This document shows, piece after piece, positions 47,845 through 60,359 of a stretch of DNA of 64,000 nucleotides (the stretch's first letter is position 1; each line of letters starts with the position of its first letter). Source of the stretch: Fennellomyces sp. T-0311 (Eukaryota > Mucoromycota > Mucoromycetes > Mucorales > Lichtheimiaceae); assembly GCA_025266875.1 (NCBI GenBank), contig JALLLT010000038.1:124001-188000 (forward strand), written 5' to 3'. The translations under genes and the position numbers were made by a program. The notes below the pieces were generated by a model. That model ran no database searches. It was not told the DNA's origin and saw only the letters and a program-made list of their open reading frames with translations.

Positions 47845-48636
47845 GATCGCTGTCAGAAAGAGAAAGATCCCAAGCGAAAAGTGTTGTGAAAAACCAGCCT
47901 CCTGCTTTTTGACTCTTTAATGGTTACACAAGCAGAACTATATATGTTTCTTATCGTCTGTCAAAAGATACGCGTCGTTTTATTGATGACCACCGCCTGG
48001 TTCATGGCGTAGAGACGAACACGGCTACCCAGTTAGCTAGTCGAAAGGCACTTGAAACTTGCAAAGTGGCCTGTGCCTGAATGCAGGCCAATACCTCCTT
48101 CGCTTGCATCGCATATTACGAACTAAATCGTCTACTTATGGTTTTTACGCATTGTATAACCGAATGGTGCAGTTTAACTAGAGTCTAGTTTCGCGTACAA
48201 GTCTCAGCAGACGGTCAAGCTGATAAGTCTTCATAATAGTCACGCTGCTCACAAAGGTGAGCAATGTAGCATCGATGCATATCTTGATCCCTGCGTGTGC
48301 TTAGGCGCAGGAGTCTTTTTTTACTGGCTACAGTTGATTACTTTAAAGGCTGTTGATATAAACTTTTATGGCAGAGTGATGCATAAGATCCACATAATTA
48401 TGTGGCCCTGAATCGCGGGGGTCGCGCGGCAAAAATGTCTGGATATAAAAAGCTGAGACATGAATCGGTATGTTTCAGTACTTTCAAACGGAACTTTGTA
48501 CTTGGTTACACGAGCCGGAGCCGGCTTCCCATGCCGCTGCTTTCTTACAGAACGAAATTCGCTGTCCAGCAACAAGCATATTAACCTTATTACATGACGT
48601 TTTCAACTACTTCTTAAACTCTCGTGTTTTATTGCA
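47845..48636. other. Spacer between F-box copies 3 and 4
   Basis: 792 bp with no supportable gene. It should hold the promoter of copy 3 and the 3' end of copy 4. A TATATA-like sequence lies at about 47939-47945, 95 bp upstream of the copy 3 start. Confidence 0.45.
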
Positions 48637-50710
48637 CTATTCGTAATGGACTGCCTTTACGTGCTTCTTCACATAGTTACTTGTCACACAGTTCTTGCTA
48701 ACCAACGGACAGGCCGTCACCGTGAGTTTCTTTAGCTTGCCATTTCCCTTTTCAACAATAGCGCGTATACCGGTATTGGTTACTTTGAATAAACGTTCCA
48801 ATTCGATACAGGCCAACGTTCTAACTTGGCCCAAAGCAACGACGCTGCTGTCCGTAATGGCGTCCATCTCGGCAAGTTTTACATCAGTCAGTTGGTCCTT
48901 GACCTTATCAAAGAACTTTATGATGCCTCTGGTCGTTATATTGTCCAAATTACAAAAGAAAATCTGCTTCAATGTCGTGATATTCGCCATCGAATCAAGC
49001 ACAGCATCAGTTATCGCTCCACAGTACCGAAAAGTCGCAGCCGTCAACGAGTGCTGTGTCAATGACATTGTGGCATATCTTTGGAAAAGCTGGATAAATG
49101 AAGTGCTACATTTGCTGCTTTTTACGTACGAAACTTGAAACTTCGTAAGCGGTGGCATAGCCATGATAACGCCAATCAGCCTGTCCAAGTCATGAACATT
49201 AACGACATCCAAATGAGTCAAAGTTCTTGTTTCATGGATGGATTGCAGTATAAGCTGCTGCGTTCCCCTGGTAGACCAAAAGCTCAAACGGGATAACGAT
49301 TCTAGCTTGAGATTCGGATATATCGCGCTAAACTCCTGAAGCTCTCGTTTGGAAACTTCGGAAAGGTGTACGTAGACTGCTTCCAACGTTTGCATATTCT
49401 TGTAGATAAGTGGAATGACCTTGGCAGCGGGTACTGGTGCACCCCCATCATTTGTGTAGATCCTTCGTAAACCGGGTCGAGTGTTGATCGTCGATTGCAG
49501 TTGCTGGGTCTCGTAGTCATGATTGTAACCAAGAATCTCCAGATTTGGGGTATGCTGGTTGACCATATCCAGAACTGTGGTATCGCAGCCATTCATAACG
49601 AGGCGTCGCAGCTTTTGGCATCGCTGTAACATAGCTTCAATGTCGGATCCAGTGATAGAACTTGACTTTAGCTCCAAGTTAGAAAGTGGGTGATGATCAC
49701 TGAGCAATAAAAAGTCACCGCCAAGAGTAGCCATGGGAGATGTAGTCTTGAAGGACAGATCCGTCACGCTAGTGCAAGTCAACAGTGTATCAGCCAGAGT
49801 AATTGTATGCTGATTATTCCCAAGATCAAGTTTGATCGTCGTCAATGTAGATCGTGCTTGCCAAAATGCCACTGATAACGCACCAATGTAAGGCCAGAGA
49901 TTTCGAGTGGTAAGTGCTATGCAACCAATGTTGCGATCAGTACAAAATAAGCCTTTGACATTAATAATATTGCATACCTGTCATTTTGAGAGATTTGAGA
50001 TTTGTAAAGTGACCATCCTTCAGCACTTTAATGCATGCGCTGCGAGCAGCTTCCGTAGCAACGTTGATTGTCAGATGCTCAATGCAGTCGCCAACATATT
50101 GTGCAGCGTTCATAAGTTGCATATCTTTTTCGTTCTCGTTAATCAATAAATGGCCCCATACAGCTTCACATTCAAACGTTAGCTGACGCCATTTCCTCGA
50201 GACTGTCAAGCATGTCGCCTTTGTTTCCTGTGGAAGTTGGGAAATAATACTGTGTGCAACCGAGGTCGGAAGTTTCCCGATAAAGTCAACGCATGATCCG
50301 TTTATGGTTGTCGCTTCTAACTTGGCCCAGGTCAAGTACTCATGCTGGAGTATACTGATAGATGGACTGGGAAGGAATTCATCGTAGACTTGGATTGCTT
50401 GGATTTGATGCCCGTACAGAGATAAGATGTTGCCTTTCCGAAGACAAGCTGCGACTTGTTGCTTTGGTCCACAGGCGGCCATATTTTCTGCGTCCACAAT
50501 AGCCATGTCTGGTTGACCTTGCATCGCGTAAGCGTGCGATCGAATGTTAAATAGACCCGGAAGAAGTGATCCGAGAAGTTGATTGATTGCAAGTGACGAA
50601 AAAATAATTTCATCTTGATAGCCCTTGTCTTCAATAGCCTTGTTGAGCTCTTGAATCACGCCTTGTATCAGTCCCAAACTGATAGGTCTCGTTGGTGTAA
50701 AATCGCTCAT
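48637..50710 (-). CDS. TPR/F-box/LRR protein, Dia2/Pof3-like, family copy 4
   Basis: Exons 49978-50710 and 48637-49916 give 670 residues. The 61-nt intron (GTATGC donor, CATAG acceptor) is in phase 1 and yields LTTRNLWPYIGALSVAFWQAR, closely parallel to copy 2 after its intron. I chose the ATG at 50708-50710 (MSDFTPTRPISL); the frame extends upstream only with a TTG. TPR-like helices at ~20-130 (NIRSHAYAMQGQPDMAIVDA), F-box at ~155-200 (FIGKLPTSVAHSIISQLP ... VSRKWRQLTFE), then LRRs with ITDAVLDSMANITTLKQI and similar repeats. A basic C-terminal tail ends KHVKAVHYE. It lies 242 bp from copy 5. Predicted to bind Skp1 through the F-box and an unknown target through the LRRs. Confidence 0.86.
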
Positions 50711-50952
50711 GTATGGACTTGAATATAAAATCAGAAGCAAAAAAGCATCAATCCCCAAGCGCAGTTACTTTTATTGATTGACTTACAGTAAACCTGTTTA
50801 AAGACTGTCACAAAGTCGATCATTTGTTGTCATGTGAATGGAAACAAATCCGATCAAAGCAACCTACATATCTTTATTGGTGCCCATAACGAGTCATATA
50901 CGTCGAAGGTAAAGCACTGATTGTTATTGAGTTATTCATACACAGCCGCTAC

Positions 50953-53028
50953 TTATTGTTTTACATGGTTAATACACTCTTTGGTGATTGCTGGACACTT
51001 ATCGACGGTCAAACTGGATAAGAACTCTTGGTTTCGACCCTCGATAAATCCTTGTAATCCTCGATCAGTGATGTTTTTCATATCGTGCAAGTACAGGGAT
51101 TTCAAGTTGTTCAAGCTTGCTAGCGCGGTGATGACCTCGTCTGTTATAATGCTCATGCTTGAGAGACTCAAGTGTGCTAATTGATTGCCGATAGTCGCAA
51201 AGAGTTCGATGATTTTGTAAGCGGTGACATTCTCCAGCCCTTCCAGATCGATTTTTTGTAACGTTTTGACATTGGTCAAGGCAGCAAGTACATCGTTCGT
51301 CACTTCTGTACACTCATGAAACCCAACATAGTTCAGTGATGTGGACCGTATCGTGTTGAATAGTCTGATTAATGCTGTACTGTTCTGAGTATCGGACCAC
51401 CAAAGCTGAAATTCTGAAAGTCGGGGCAGATTTAATACGGTCGTGACTATTCCATTCAGATCGTAGCCTCCATAAACATGTAGACTCGTTAATGTCGTTG
51501 TATTGCTGATTATCTGGAGCATAAACTGCTGTGAGCTTCGCATCGACCAATATGCCAAATGCGCAACTCGGTTCAACTTGAGTTTCGGGCACTCATCATT
51601 AATCATCCAGAGTTCTTCGTTGCTGAGAGCTGACAAATCAGTGTGAATGATTTCCAGCGTATCCTTGTGCTTGTGTAATAGGGGAAGGGCTTTTGATGCC
51701 TCTGTAGGTATTTTTCGGCTGTTTTCGACGTAAATATTCTGTAACCCAGGCATGTCATTCTCTTGATTGCCGGCCATGACCAACTGGGGCACTTGAACAC
51801 TCGAATTGATCCCCAGTACCTTGAGACTTGCTGGAGCATATTCATTGACAGCATCCAAGACTGTGGGATTGCATTGGCTCATGACAAGGCGGCGCAACTG
51901 TTGAGATCGCTGTAATAGGATGTCAATATCGCTAGCAGTGATCGAGCTTGAGATTAGCTGCAAGTTGTCAAGTAAATTGTTATTGTAAAGCATCGAATAG
52001 TTGTCCGCCGCCAGTGTGGACAATGAGTGCTCCGTTGAATATGTCAAGTCGGTTATATTGGGACACAGCCAAAGTACGTCCGCCAAGCCAACAGCATGCT
52101 TGTTACTACCGAGGTGAAGTTCGAGTGACGTTAATGTGGCCTTCATTTGCCAAAACCCGATCAGCATTGGACGGACGTGTGTCCCAAGATTGTTCATTGC
52201 ACGTGCTTGCACATTATACATAACAATGTCAGCATACGGTTGCTATATCACAATAACTCATCGATAAGAGTGCGTACCTGTTATGTTCAGCGATTCAATC
52301 TTTGGAAAGCACCCGTTCATCACCATTTGCATCCATTTGCAGCGAGCCTTTTTAACGCTGGTATCGATCGTTATATTCCGGACTTGCTGACTAAAATGAG
52401 GGAGCACATTGACTAGCTGATAGCTCATTGGTTCATCGTTGATTATTAGCTGACTGTACTGGCTTCCCCAATAATCCAATATGCGGTTTCTCCATCGTTT
52501 CGAAACAGCAAGACATGTTACTTTTACATCTTGCGGTAGACAAGTGATGATTTCGCTTGTTGCAGCAGCTGGAAGCTGTGCCAAAAAATCGATACGCGAC
52601 TCATTCAGTTTTTTTATTGCTGTGTCTTTGGCGGAGATGAGGGTTGTAGTTTGGTATGTTTTTCTCGGATTCACGCTTCGTAGACCTTCGTCAAATGCTT
52701 CGATTGCCCGTACTTGTTGACCATACATGAAAAAAATGATACCCTTCCGCAGATATCCAATTGGAAGGTGTGGGCAAGATTGGATTATACGTTGTGCTTC
52801 CGCAATGGCCATATTTGGACTTACGCATTTCGAATAAAAATGTGCCCGAAGATCCAAGAGCTCTGGAAGTATCTTGTCAAGTATGATATCAATTGCAACC
52901 GATGCAAGCTTGATGATTTTTGAGTGGCTATTTTGTTTCCCGTAGAGACCATTATTGAGGTTTCCCAAGGCTCTTTGTAGATCTCCAATATAGATGGACC
53001 TTACGTGTAAGTTCATAAAGTCATCCAT
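50953..53028 (-). CDS. TPR/F-box/LRR protein, Dia2/Pof3-like, family copy 5
   Basis: Exons 52278-53028 and 50953-52205 encode 667 residues. The intron is 72 nt, the longest of the family, with GTACGC donor; the CAAG acceptor was chosen because it restores phase and gives an N-L-G-T run parallel to the other copies. TPR-like region ~10-135 (DLRAHFYSKCVSPNMAIAEA; RKGIIFFMYGQQVRAIEAFD), F-box ~160-208 (FLAQLPAAATSEIITCLP ... VSKRWRNRIL), then LRRs such as VLAALTNVKTLQKIDLEGLE and IITDEVITALASLNNLKSLY. The protein is nearest in sequence to copy 6 (same VRSIYIGDLQ/VKSVYFGNLQ start, same FWQMK motif), so these two look like the latest duplication. 559 bp separate them. Confidence 0.85.
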
Positions 53029-53392
53029 GTTTTTTATAGTGAAGCGGTTTAAAAAGTGAACAGCAAATAGAAGAGGGTAGGTATACCATATATATTTATT
53101 TGCTGACTGTAAAAATACCTGTTTTGCATGGAACTACAATGAAAGTTGGCACTGCAGACACAGGCACGTGAGAGAAATTAGTATAGCTGTTGTCGATGTT
53201 TTTAGGAATGGTGGGATTTTGCATGTTCAATAATACGGCTTTTCGGTTACGATATGTCCTATTGGAATTGGCAGAAAAAGTAATATAACAAGAGGAAGAT
53301 TCATAGGGCATGCATGTAGATATCCTCCTTTTTATCGAATGATTTGGCGTACAGGAAATTTCATGCAGAACAGTCGAAATTAAAGATAATCT

Positions 53393-55532
53393 GTCAAACT
53401 ACACACGGAAGGCAAATACAACTGTAGCTATCTTTTGCTTTGCATAGTCAATGCATTTCGTGGTGACGTTTCGACATCCCTCAACGGTTAAGTGGGTCAA
53501 TTTTTGGTTTTGAGCATCGACAAGTCCTCGCACCCCCCGGGTCAGTAACACTGCTCAACTTGCGCAAGCAGACCGCTTCCAAACGATTCAAGTTTCCAGT
53601 GCGGCAACGATAGTATCTGTAATAACATCCATATCGGAGAGACCAACGTATACCAGCTGGTCACCTAAAACAGCAAAGAACTGGACTATCCCATCGGCAG
53701 TGACATATCTTAACGGACCCAAATCGACTTTCCGTAACGTTGTGACACTGGCCAAGGAATCAAGCACGTCGTCGTTTACTTCTACGCGATCGCGTAACCC
53801 AACAGATTTAAGTGCGGCAGCTTGCTGTGATTTCGAATGAACAGCATACTTGTCGAATAACTTGATCAGGCATACTGAGCGGCTTCTCTGAGTATGGTCG
53901 TATGTCCCCTCAAACTGAAAATCTTCAAGCGGGGGCAACTTCAATACGGTCTCGACTAGAGCGTCTAGATCATAGACGTAGCGAACATGCAGATTCATCA
54001 ATGTAGTTGCATCATGGATTATCTGAAGCATGAGCTGCTGTGTGTACTGAGTCGATAAAAATGAGAAACTGGTGATTTGTTTCAACTTGAAGTCCGGGTA
54101 CTGTTTGTTAATATCCGACATGCTGGTACCGTTCGGGCATACTACGCCACTGATTTTAATAGTCTGCAACGTATCCTTGTGTTTGTATAATAAGGGTACA
54201 ATTTTTTGTACCGGCGTTGAATAATTTTTGATATTGTCATAAATGTTTCGCAGCCCGGGCACGGAGTGTTCATGGTTATTCTTCTCCTTAGTTAGTTGTG
54301 GTACTGGAACGTGCGAATTCATCCCCAAGATTTCAAGGCTTGCAGAAGCATAAGTATAGATAGAATCTCGGACGGTGGAGTCGCAATTATGCATAACTAG
54401 GCGTCGTAATTTTGGACATTGCTGTAACAGGGAGTTAATATCGTCACCTCTGATAAATGCTGATCTTAGTTCCAAGTTGGTAAGGGGGTGGTTCTTATTG
54501 AGCATCCAATGGTCGTCAGTTGCTGTACCGAATGAAGACAGTTCAAAAGCTATTGAGTAATACAAGTCGGTTAAATTGGTACACGACCAAAGTATGTCGG
54601 CTAAACTGACGGCATGTTTGTTGCTATCGAAGTGAATCTCGAGGGACGTCAACGTGGTCTTCATTTGCCAAAATGCCACCAGAAGCGGGCGAATAAGTGC
54701 TTTAAAATCGTTTGTTGAAAATCCTAACATTTTATACGTAGAGATGTTAGAGTAAGACTGAGCATTGGTCGATATTGTACGTACTTGTCATTGAAAGCGA
54801 TTCAATCTTCGAAAAGTGACCATCCATCAACATTTTTATGGTTTTGCAGTGAGCTCTTTTGGCGCTGGTACTGATCGTTATATACCGTACATGACGACCA
54901 AGATGGGGCGCTTCATTGACCAGCTGATAACTGTTTGGATAATCATCGACCTGCAGGTTGTGCCATGCACTTGCGCATTCGAGTGTAAGCTTTCGCCATA
55001 CTCTTGAGACCATTAGACAGTTTGCTTTCGCTTCTTGCGGTAGATGGATAATGATTTTGTTCGCGGTGATGCTTGGAAGCATAGCCAAAAAGTCGATGCC
55101 TGGTTGGTTCAACTTATGAGTTGCCATGTTCCTGAACAGCGTGAGAGATTCGTGTTTGTAGAGACTACTTGTTTTCGTGTTCTGTATGCCCTCATTGTAT
55201 GCTTCGATTGCTTGGGCATGTTGACCATACATCGATAAAGTACTTCCCTTCCTAAGGTACCCGATGATGTGTCCAGGCCAGTATTCAATCATACGTTGTG
55301 CGTCGGTGATGACCATATTTGGCTTTCCTTGAGTGGAATGGGAATACGCTCGGATATCCAAGAGTTCCGGAAGGATTGAGTTTAGGACCTCGTCGATTGC
55401 TGTTGACGCAAATTTGATTATATCCGGATGGTGTTGCTGTTGCTCAAAAAGCGCATCATTGAGATCATGTAAGGCTCCTTGCAGATTCCCAAAGTAGACG
55501 GATTTCACAGGTAAATTTGTAGAGGTGTCCAT
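53393..55532 (-). pseudogene. TPR/F-box/LRR family copy 6, C-terminus disrupted
   Basis: Exons 54785-55532 and 53588-54723 give a 627-residue product, 20-45 residues shorter than its relatives. TPR, F-box (FLAMLPSITANKIIIHLP ... VSRVWRKLTLE ... AWHNL) and most LRRs are whole. At 53588 a TGA stops the frame after IVAALET. The missing last LRRs are still readable: one frame over from 53585 (LEAVCLRKLSSVTD), then back in the first frame to a stop near 53393 (GVRGLVDAQ, LTVEGCRNVTTKCIDYAK). A 1-nt loss and a later 1-nt gain would explain this. The gene may still make a shortened protein, or it may be dying; an assembly error is possible. I start at the ATG of MDTSTNLPV (55532). The intron is 61 nt with GTACGT donor. 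Confidence 0.75.
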
Positions 55533-55981
55533 TTTTGACGGTAGAAGAAGAAGGAAAGGATTTAAGAGATAGGGGGGGTCTTGTTCATTTTTATTAGCTG
55601 CAAAAAACCTGCTTTGTTTGGAGCCACAGTGGAGGTTGGCATGATGGAAACAAACACAAGCAAAATCTAACATGAAGCTCGTCAGGAGTACGTGTCACTG
55701 ATCTGCATGGTGGTCGAATTCCATCCATTTGTGTTTGCCTATCAAAATAAGAGCAAAGCGCACACCCGTTTGCATAATTATGGCCATCTGTCCCGCAAGC
55801 TCGTTTGACCATACAGATACTGTTCTGCATAGCGACAACGAAAAATCAGACTTACGACTGATGCTGGCGACATCACGTGTGCGGAGAAGAACACCAAAAA
55901 AATACAAAGCGGTGGGCGACGAAAAAGTTATGCGGTCGTTCGTACTTACCTTTCAACTAATAACTTCACAAACGCATCAAA
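55533..55981. promoter_or_regulatory. Divergent promoter region between F-box copy 6 and the Dsn1-like gene
   Basis: A 449-bp gap lies between two starts facing outward. It contains CACGTG at about 55874-55879. No gene was found in it; short minus frames at 55594-55907 look spurious. Confidence 0.4.
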
Positions 55982-57292
55982 ATGATCTTTCAAATGAAAC
56001 GACCATACGATGATGACATTTCTTCGCTGTCCTACACAAGCGATCTTTTTTCAGATCAATTAACGCCTCCAACCGATGCTAAACGATTCAAGGATACCGT
56101 CTCAGCCATACCACCTGATTATGCTCAACCATTGTCGACAGTAGGGCTCGCAAAAAAAACAACGCGTGATCTGATCTAACGCATTCGTTAAAACAAAAGC
56201 AAAAATCGCTCAGCTCACCGCCACCCAGTCCGTCGGTTTCCCAACAGACTACTGGACGACGACGGCAAAAAGAAATCGCAGCAGAGGATTCGAACGATGT
56301 TGAAGAATATCGGTTACGAGGTTGGAACGGTTACTCTATGGACATTTGAGTTTTGGATCTAACAAGCAATGGAATCAGATAAACCGCCGCACGGGATTTC
56401 ACCCGACGAATACCACACAGCTATCCCTCCGCATCTATCACCCCAAGAACAGGTGACGCAATTGATGATATGGTCGGCCCAGGAGGCAGCGCAGCGGGGG
56501 ACGGGGAAGGCTCAGTCGCTGGAAGAGCGGAGGGCGGATAGAATAGGTGCGTATGGGCAATCATGGAGCCAGTTACGTCCGTCTGATTTGTTATTTGGGT
56601 AAAGCTGCCGGAATCCAGGCTCAATTAATACAGGGATTGCGTGAAGGAAGCATCGTAACGTCATGGTACACGCCACCACCAGGTACAAGCACTGCAACCA
56701 CTACGAAAAAGACTCCAAATCCACGGAACGAAGCGAACCGCCGGCGTGTTCAAGAGTTCAAACAAGTGCTCAAGAGGTGCGTATCTGCGATTGGATGCCC
56801 AGACGCGGTACTGATGATAGTGGCAGCCTGGACGAGGAAGAGCAGGAGTGGCGCGATGTTACTACTCAGCTGTTTGCTGAACATGCGGCAATGCTCGACG
56901 CGTCGGCCAAAGATAAGGGGCCCATCCCCATCACGCTGGATATGTTTGACGCGCTGGACGACAAGCAAAGACAGTTTGTGGAAACGTATTGTCAAGATGA
57001 CAATGAGAGTCTGATTCAGGAACGCATCGACTTTGAGGACATGGCGACGGAAATCACGGATTTGCGACAGAAGCTATCGGTGATCGACCACTTCCAAAGA
57101 GGTGCTGAGAGGTACTGCAAAGATACAATGCGTACTATCGCGCGGGCGATGGAACGAGAAACATGCATCCCCAGCGAACTGGCGAAGGCCACGCATATTG
57201 TGGATCAGGACAGGGCGGTGCAGGAGGCAAAGAAGGACACAGCAGGCAGTGTATTGCAAGCATTGGCCAACCTGCATAACAATAAACCATAG
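55982..57292 (+). CDS. DSN1: Kinetochore protein Dsn1/Mis13 homologue (Mis12/MIND complex)
   Basis: Five exons (55982-56140, 56200-56320, 56379-56546, 56605-56776, 56821-57292) join in phase to 363 residues. The first ~95 residues are Ser/Pro-rich with a basic cluster (TGRRRQKE), the region phosphorylated by Aurora kinase in known Dsn1 proteins. Then comes the Mis13 domain: PPHGISPDEYHTAIPPHLSP with a following helix (TQLMIWSAQEAAQRG) and the short motif LIQGLREGSIVTSWYTPP (~157-174), well kept in fungal Dsn1/Mis13. The C-terminal ~150 residues are coiled coil and acidic. Dsn1 is a subunit of the Mis12 complex that links centromeric chromatin to Ndc80. Exons 1-2 are less certain: intron 2 has a weak GTTGGA donor. 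An ATG four codons into exon 1 is an alternative start. Confidence 0.78.
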
Positions 57293-57378
57293 CATTGTAA
57301 TAACCATAATCGAGTCTCCGATTGCGTGAAATATGCGCGTGTCGCTGGGTGCGCGCTTCACAACTTTGACCTTTGATA

Positions 57379-60359
57379 ATGTCTTTTGGACGCCAGCCTT
57401 CCGACAGTACGCAAGTCGCACTCTTCAACAATGTCAAGTATACATTTCATGAAACGTTAAGCTTGAGAAAACGACAAGAGGCAAGTGCTCGTTAATGTCC
57501 CCTATGTGAGCTACATTCTCATGTTTCTTTATGAATTAGCTGGAGCATTTACTGAATCGTCATGGTGCCGAAAAAGTAGATCCCGATCAAGAAGGCGGTG
57601 GCCAAGTAACCCACATTATCACCACACGCGATTTTGAGCGAGATAGCCCAAAGTCAAAAGACCCACCGTTTGTTGTTACGGTAGTAATGGGCCAAAAGGC
57701 GCACAGCACGTAACTGACCTTAATACTTAGCCCTTTTGGGTCAAAAGGGCCATCCTGAATGGCTTTGTTCATGACCCAATTTTCTATTCGCCAAAGGCTG
57801 AAATGATATTCTCGGGCATGGTGGTGACAGCACCCACTGTAAGCAAACGCTGCCGGAATGGTCATGATTTTGGTACTAAGAACTTTTCGTCAAAGCTTCC
57901 TGACAGTGACAAGATCGCCATTTGCGCCGGGTTGCAGCAGTTTGGAGGCCAATACCGCGATTCGCTGACGAAAGATACGACTCATCTTGTTGCCATATCG
58001 GAATATGGGGTAGGCCCGTCCATGCTGCGTGTTAAGATCACTTTATGCTCAACTTCATCCTCAGAGATCATACGAGAGGGCAGCCGCCCGGCAAATGCCC
58101 ATTATTCTGCCGCATTACTTTGATGCATGTCTCAAAGCGAGACGACGTATTCGCTTGGTAGTGTTTTTTTCTCATTGAAAACAACAGTCGGCCGTTTGTA
58201 TTTCTAACGTTCTTTTTCTTTACGCAAGGACATGTACTCTTTCCCTAACCCGCCGCTGCTGTGCGCCCCAACCACAGTGGACAGGGAGAGAAAGGAAGAT
58301 GAGGCTGATAAAAAGGACAAGACAAAGGTATACAGTCCACTCCAAGACTTGATCTATCCTCCGTACGCCTCCCGGTTTGGAGACGAGGAGTACCAGATCG
58401 AGATGAAAACTCCCGATGAACGGTTTCTTCAGGGTGACTGCATCTACGTGGAGCCCGGTGTCGTCCATCCATCAGAGGAGGACGCCTTGAAGAGCTGGTT
58501 GGAGTACTTACAGAACGAGGCTGGCGCAACCATCGCAAACGAATACGACAAGGACCGCGTCACTATTGTCATTGCGTTGAACCGGTCCACGCCAACATAT
58601 ATCCAAGCGTCTCAGGACGGCAAAATCGTGGCATCAAAGTGGTGGTTGACCAACACGATTTCGCGCAGGGCGAGGGAGCTGCCTATGACCACGTTGATCG
58701 ATTATCCATGGCCCGAGGGCGGGATCCCAGGGAGCGAGAGCTATGTACGTCTTGATTCATTGGTACAAGTGCGAACACTCATCCACGTTTATAGGTTGTC
58801 TCCATCTCAGGCTACAAGGGCACAGCTCGAGATTATTTGCGGCGGATACTGCTACACTGTGGTATGACTTTTGCGCCCTCCCTGTCAAAAGGAACAACGG
58901 TCCTGATATGCTCGAGGTATGTGGAGCTACGCTTTGCGCGCAGGCGACAGCTAACCATGAAAGTACAGCGTGAATCAGGAGAAATACATGCGTGCAAAGG
59001 AAATGAACATTGTCACCGTGAACCATATCTGGCTCGAAGAATGCTTTAGTCAATGGAGGCTTTTACCGCCCACCGACACACGATTCTTCCACTTCCCTGC
59101 CCGTGACATTTTGCGATCGCTGGTGGGCAAAACGTCGCACGAGGCGCAACGCCTTGAGCGATGGTGGAAGGATCCAGCAAACAAGCCGGAGGAAATCCCG
59201 TTACCCACGATAGCCTGGACACTCATCCCGAAAGACTTGAAATCAGAGAGTTCAGGAAAGTATATTTCGCAACGAAAAGCTGCGGAAGCTGCCGCAACAT
59301 CGTTGCAGGATGTGTATGTTCCCGATATGAATGCGTATCAAAATGAGAAGCGAAGCAAGCGAACCCAGAATCTGCAATCAACGCCGGAGGATATAGACGA
59401 ACGAAGCTCAAAGAAACAAAAGAGTGACTCGGAGGAAGAGGCGAGTGATGTACAATCTCAGGTTAAGTCAGAGTCATCGAAGCGCAAGTCCAAATCGCCA
59501 ACCCCTCCTGCGTTGGAGTCTTCCTCTTCATCAAATCGCTCAAGCCAAGTCGAGAAGAAGTCGCCACCTGCACGCTCGAATCGCAAAGCGAAAGAAAAGG
59601 TCGTTGATGCGCTAAAGGCGACTTCTGCCGCAATAAACTTTACGGAAAAGCCCAAGATACTGTTCACAGCTATAAAGTCGACCAAGGAAATGGAAGTGGT
59701 AAGTCTTTTTCAAGGCCTCACAGCTCTCAACCAACAGAATATCTAGAAATTGAAACGACTGGGTGGAACATGCGTAAACTCCGTTGACAAGGCGACGCAT
59801 CTCGTGGTGAAAGACCGAGTATTGCGAACACCAAAGTTCCTATGCGCCGTCAATCTGGGTATCAACATCGTCACACTTGACTGGCTCACCGACTCTTTCG
59901 AGACTGGTCAGTGGCAAGACCCAACAAAGTATATACCAAAGGACGAAAAAAACAAACATAATCTCGAGGCCAGTCTAAAGCTCGCGCGTGAAATGCGCGA
60001 AACAGAAGGCAGTCGTAGACATGCAGCCAATTCATGGCTCACTGGATTCGACGTGCATTTTCTACAAAGCGATGAAGCAAAGAACAAGGGAATGTACGAT
60101 ATCGTTACTACAGCAGGAGGAAAAGTATGTCTTGTTTATGGATTCATTAAGAACAATATCGATTGACCAGATTCGATAGGTCACACAGCGGTTAAATACC
60201 TCTGGAATATCAGACAGTCTACTCGTGCTTTCGTTCCCAGAGAAGAAAGAGCGGTGGGAGGGTCTCAAAGACAACGGTATACCTGTTTATGACACCGATA
60301 TGATCGTCGTTGGCTCCCTGAATCAATGTTTGGATTTAGAAAAGTACCGATTAATATAA
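57379..60359 (+). CDS. Six-BRCT genome-stability scaffold, Rtt107/Brc1-like
   Basis: Ten exons (57379-57480, 57540-57680, 57731-57838, 57881-58009, 58065-58157, 58229-58744, 58795-58916, 58969-59698, 59747-60124, 60180-60359) encode about 832 residues. Four BRCT repeats sit in the N-terminal half (~8-85, 100-190, 255-345, 363-440) and two at the C-terminus (~630-705, 745-832), with a long Ser/Lys/Glu linker between: the 4+2 plan of Rtt107 and Brc1. Signature pieces are FGGQYRDSLTKDTTHLV, VSISGYKGTARDYLRRIL and NIVTVNHIWLEECF. Such proteins bind phospho-H2A and tether repair factors at stalled forks. Intron 1 uses a GC-AG donor (GCAAGT). The 42-nt intron at 57839-57880 is open in frame and may be retained, adding 14 residues. 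The ATG is only 86 bp past the Dsn1 stop. Confidence 0.85.
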
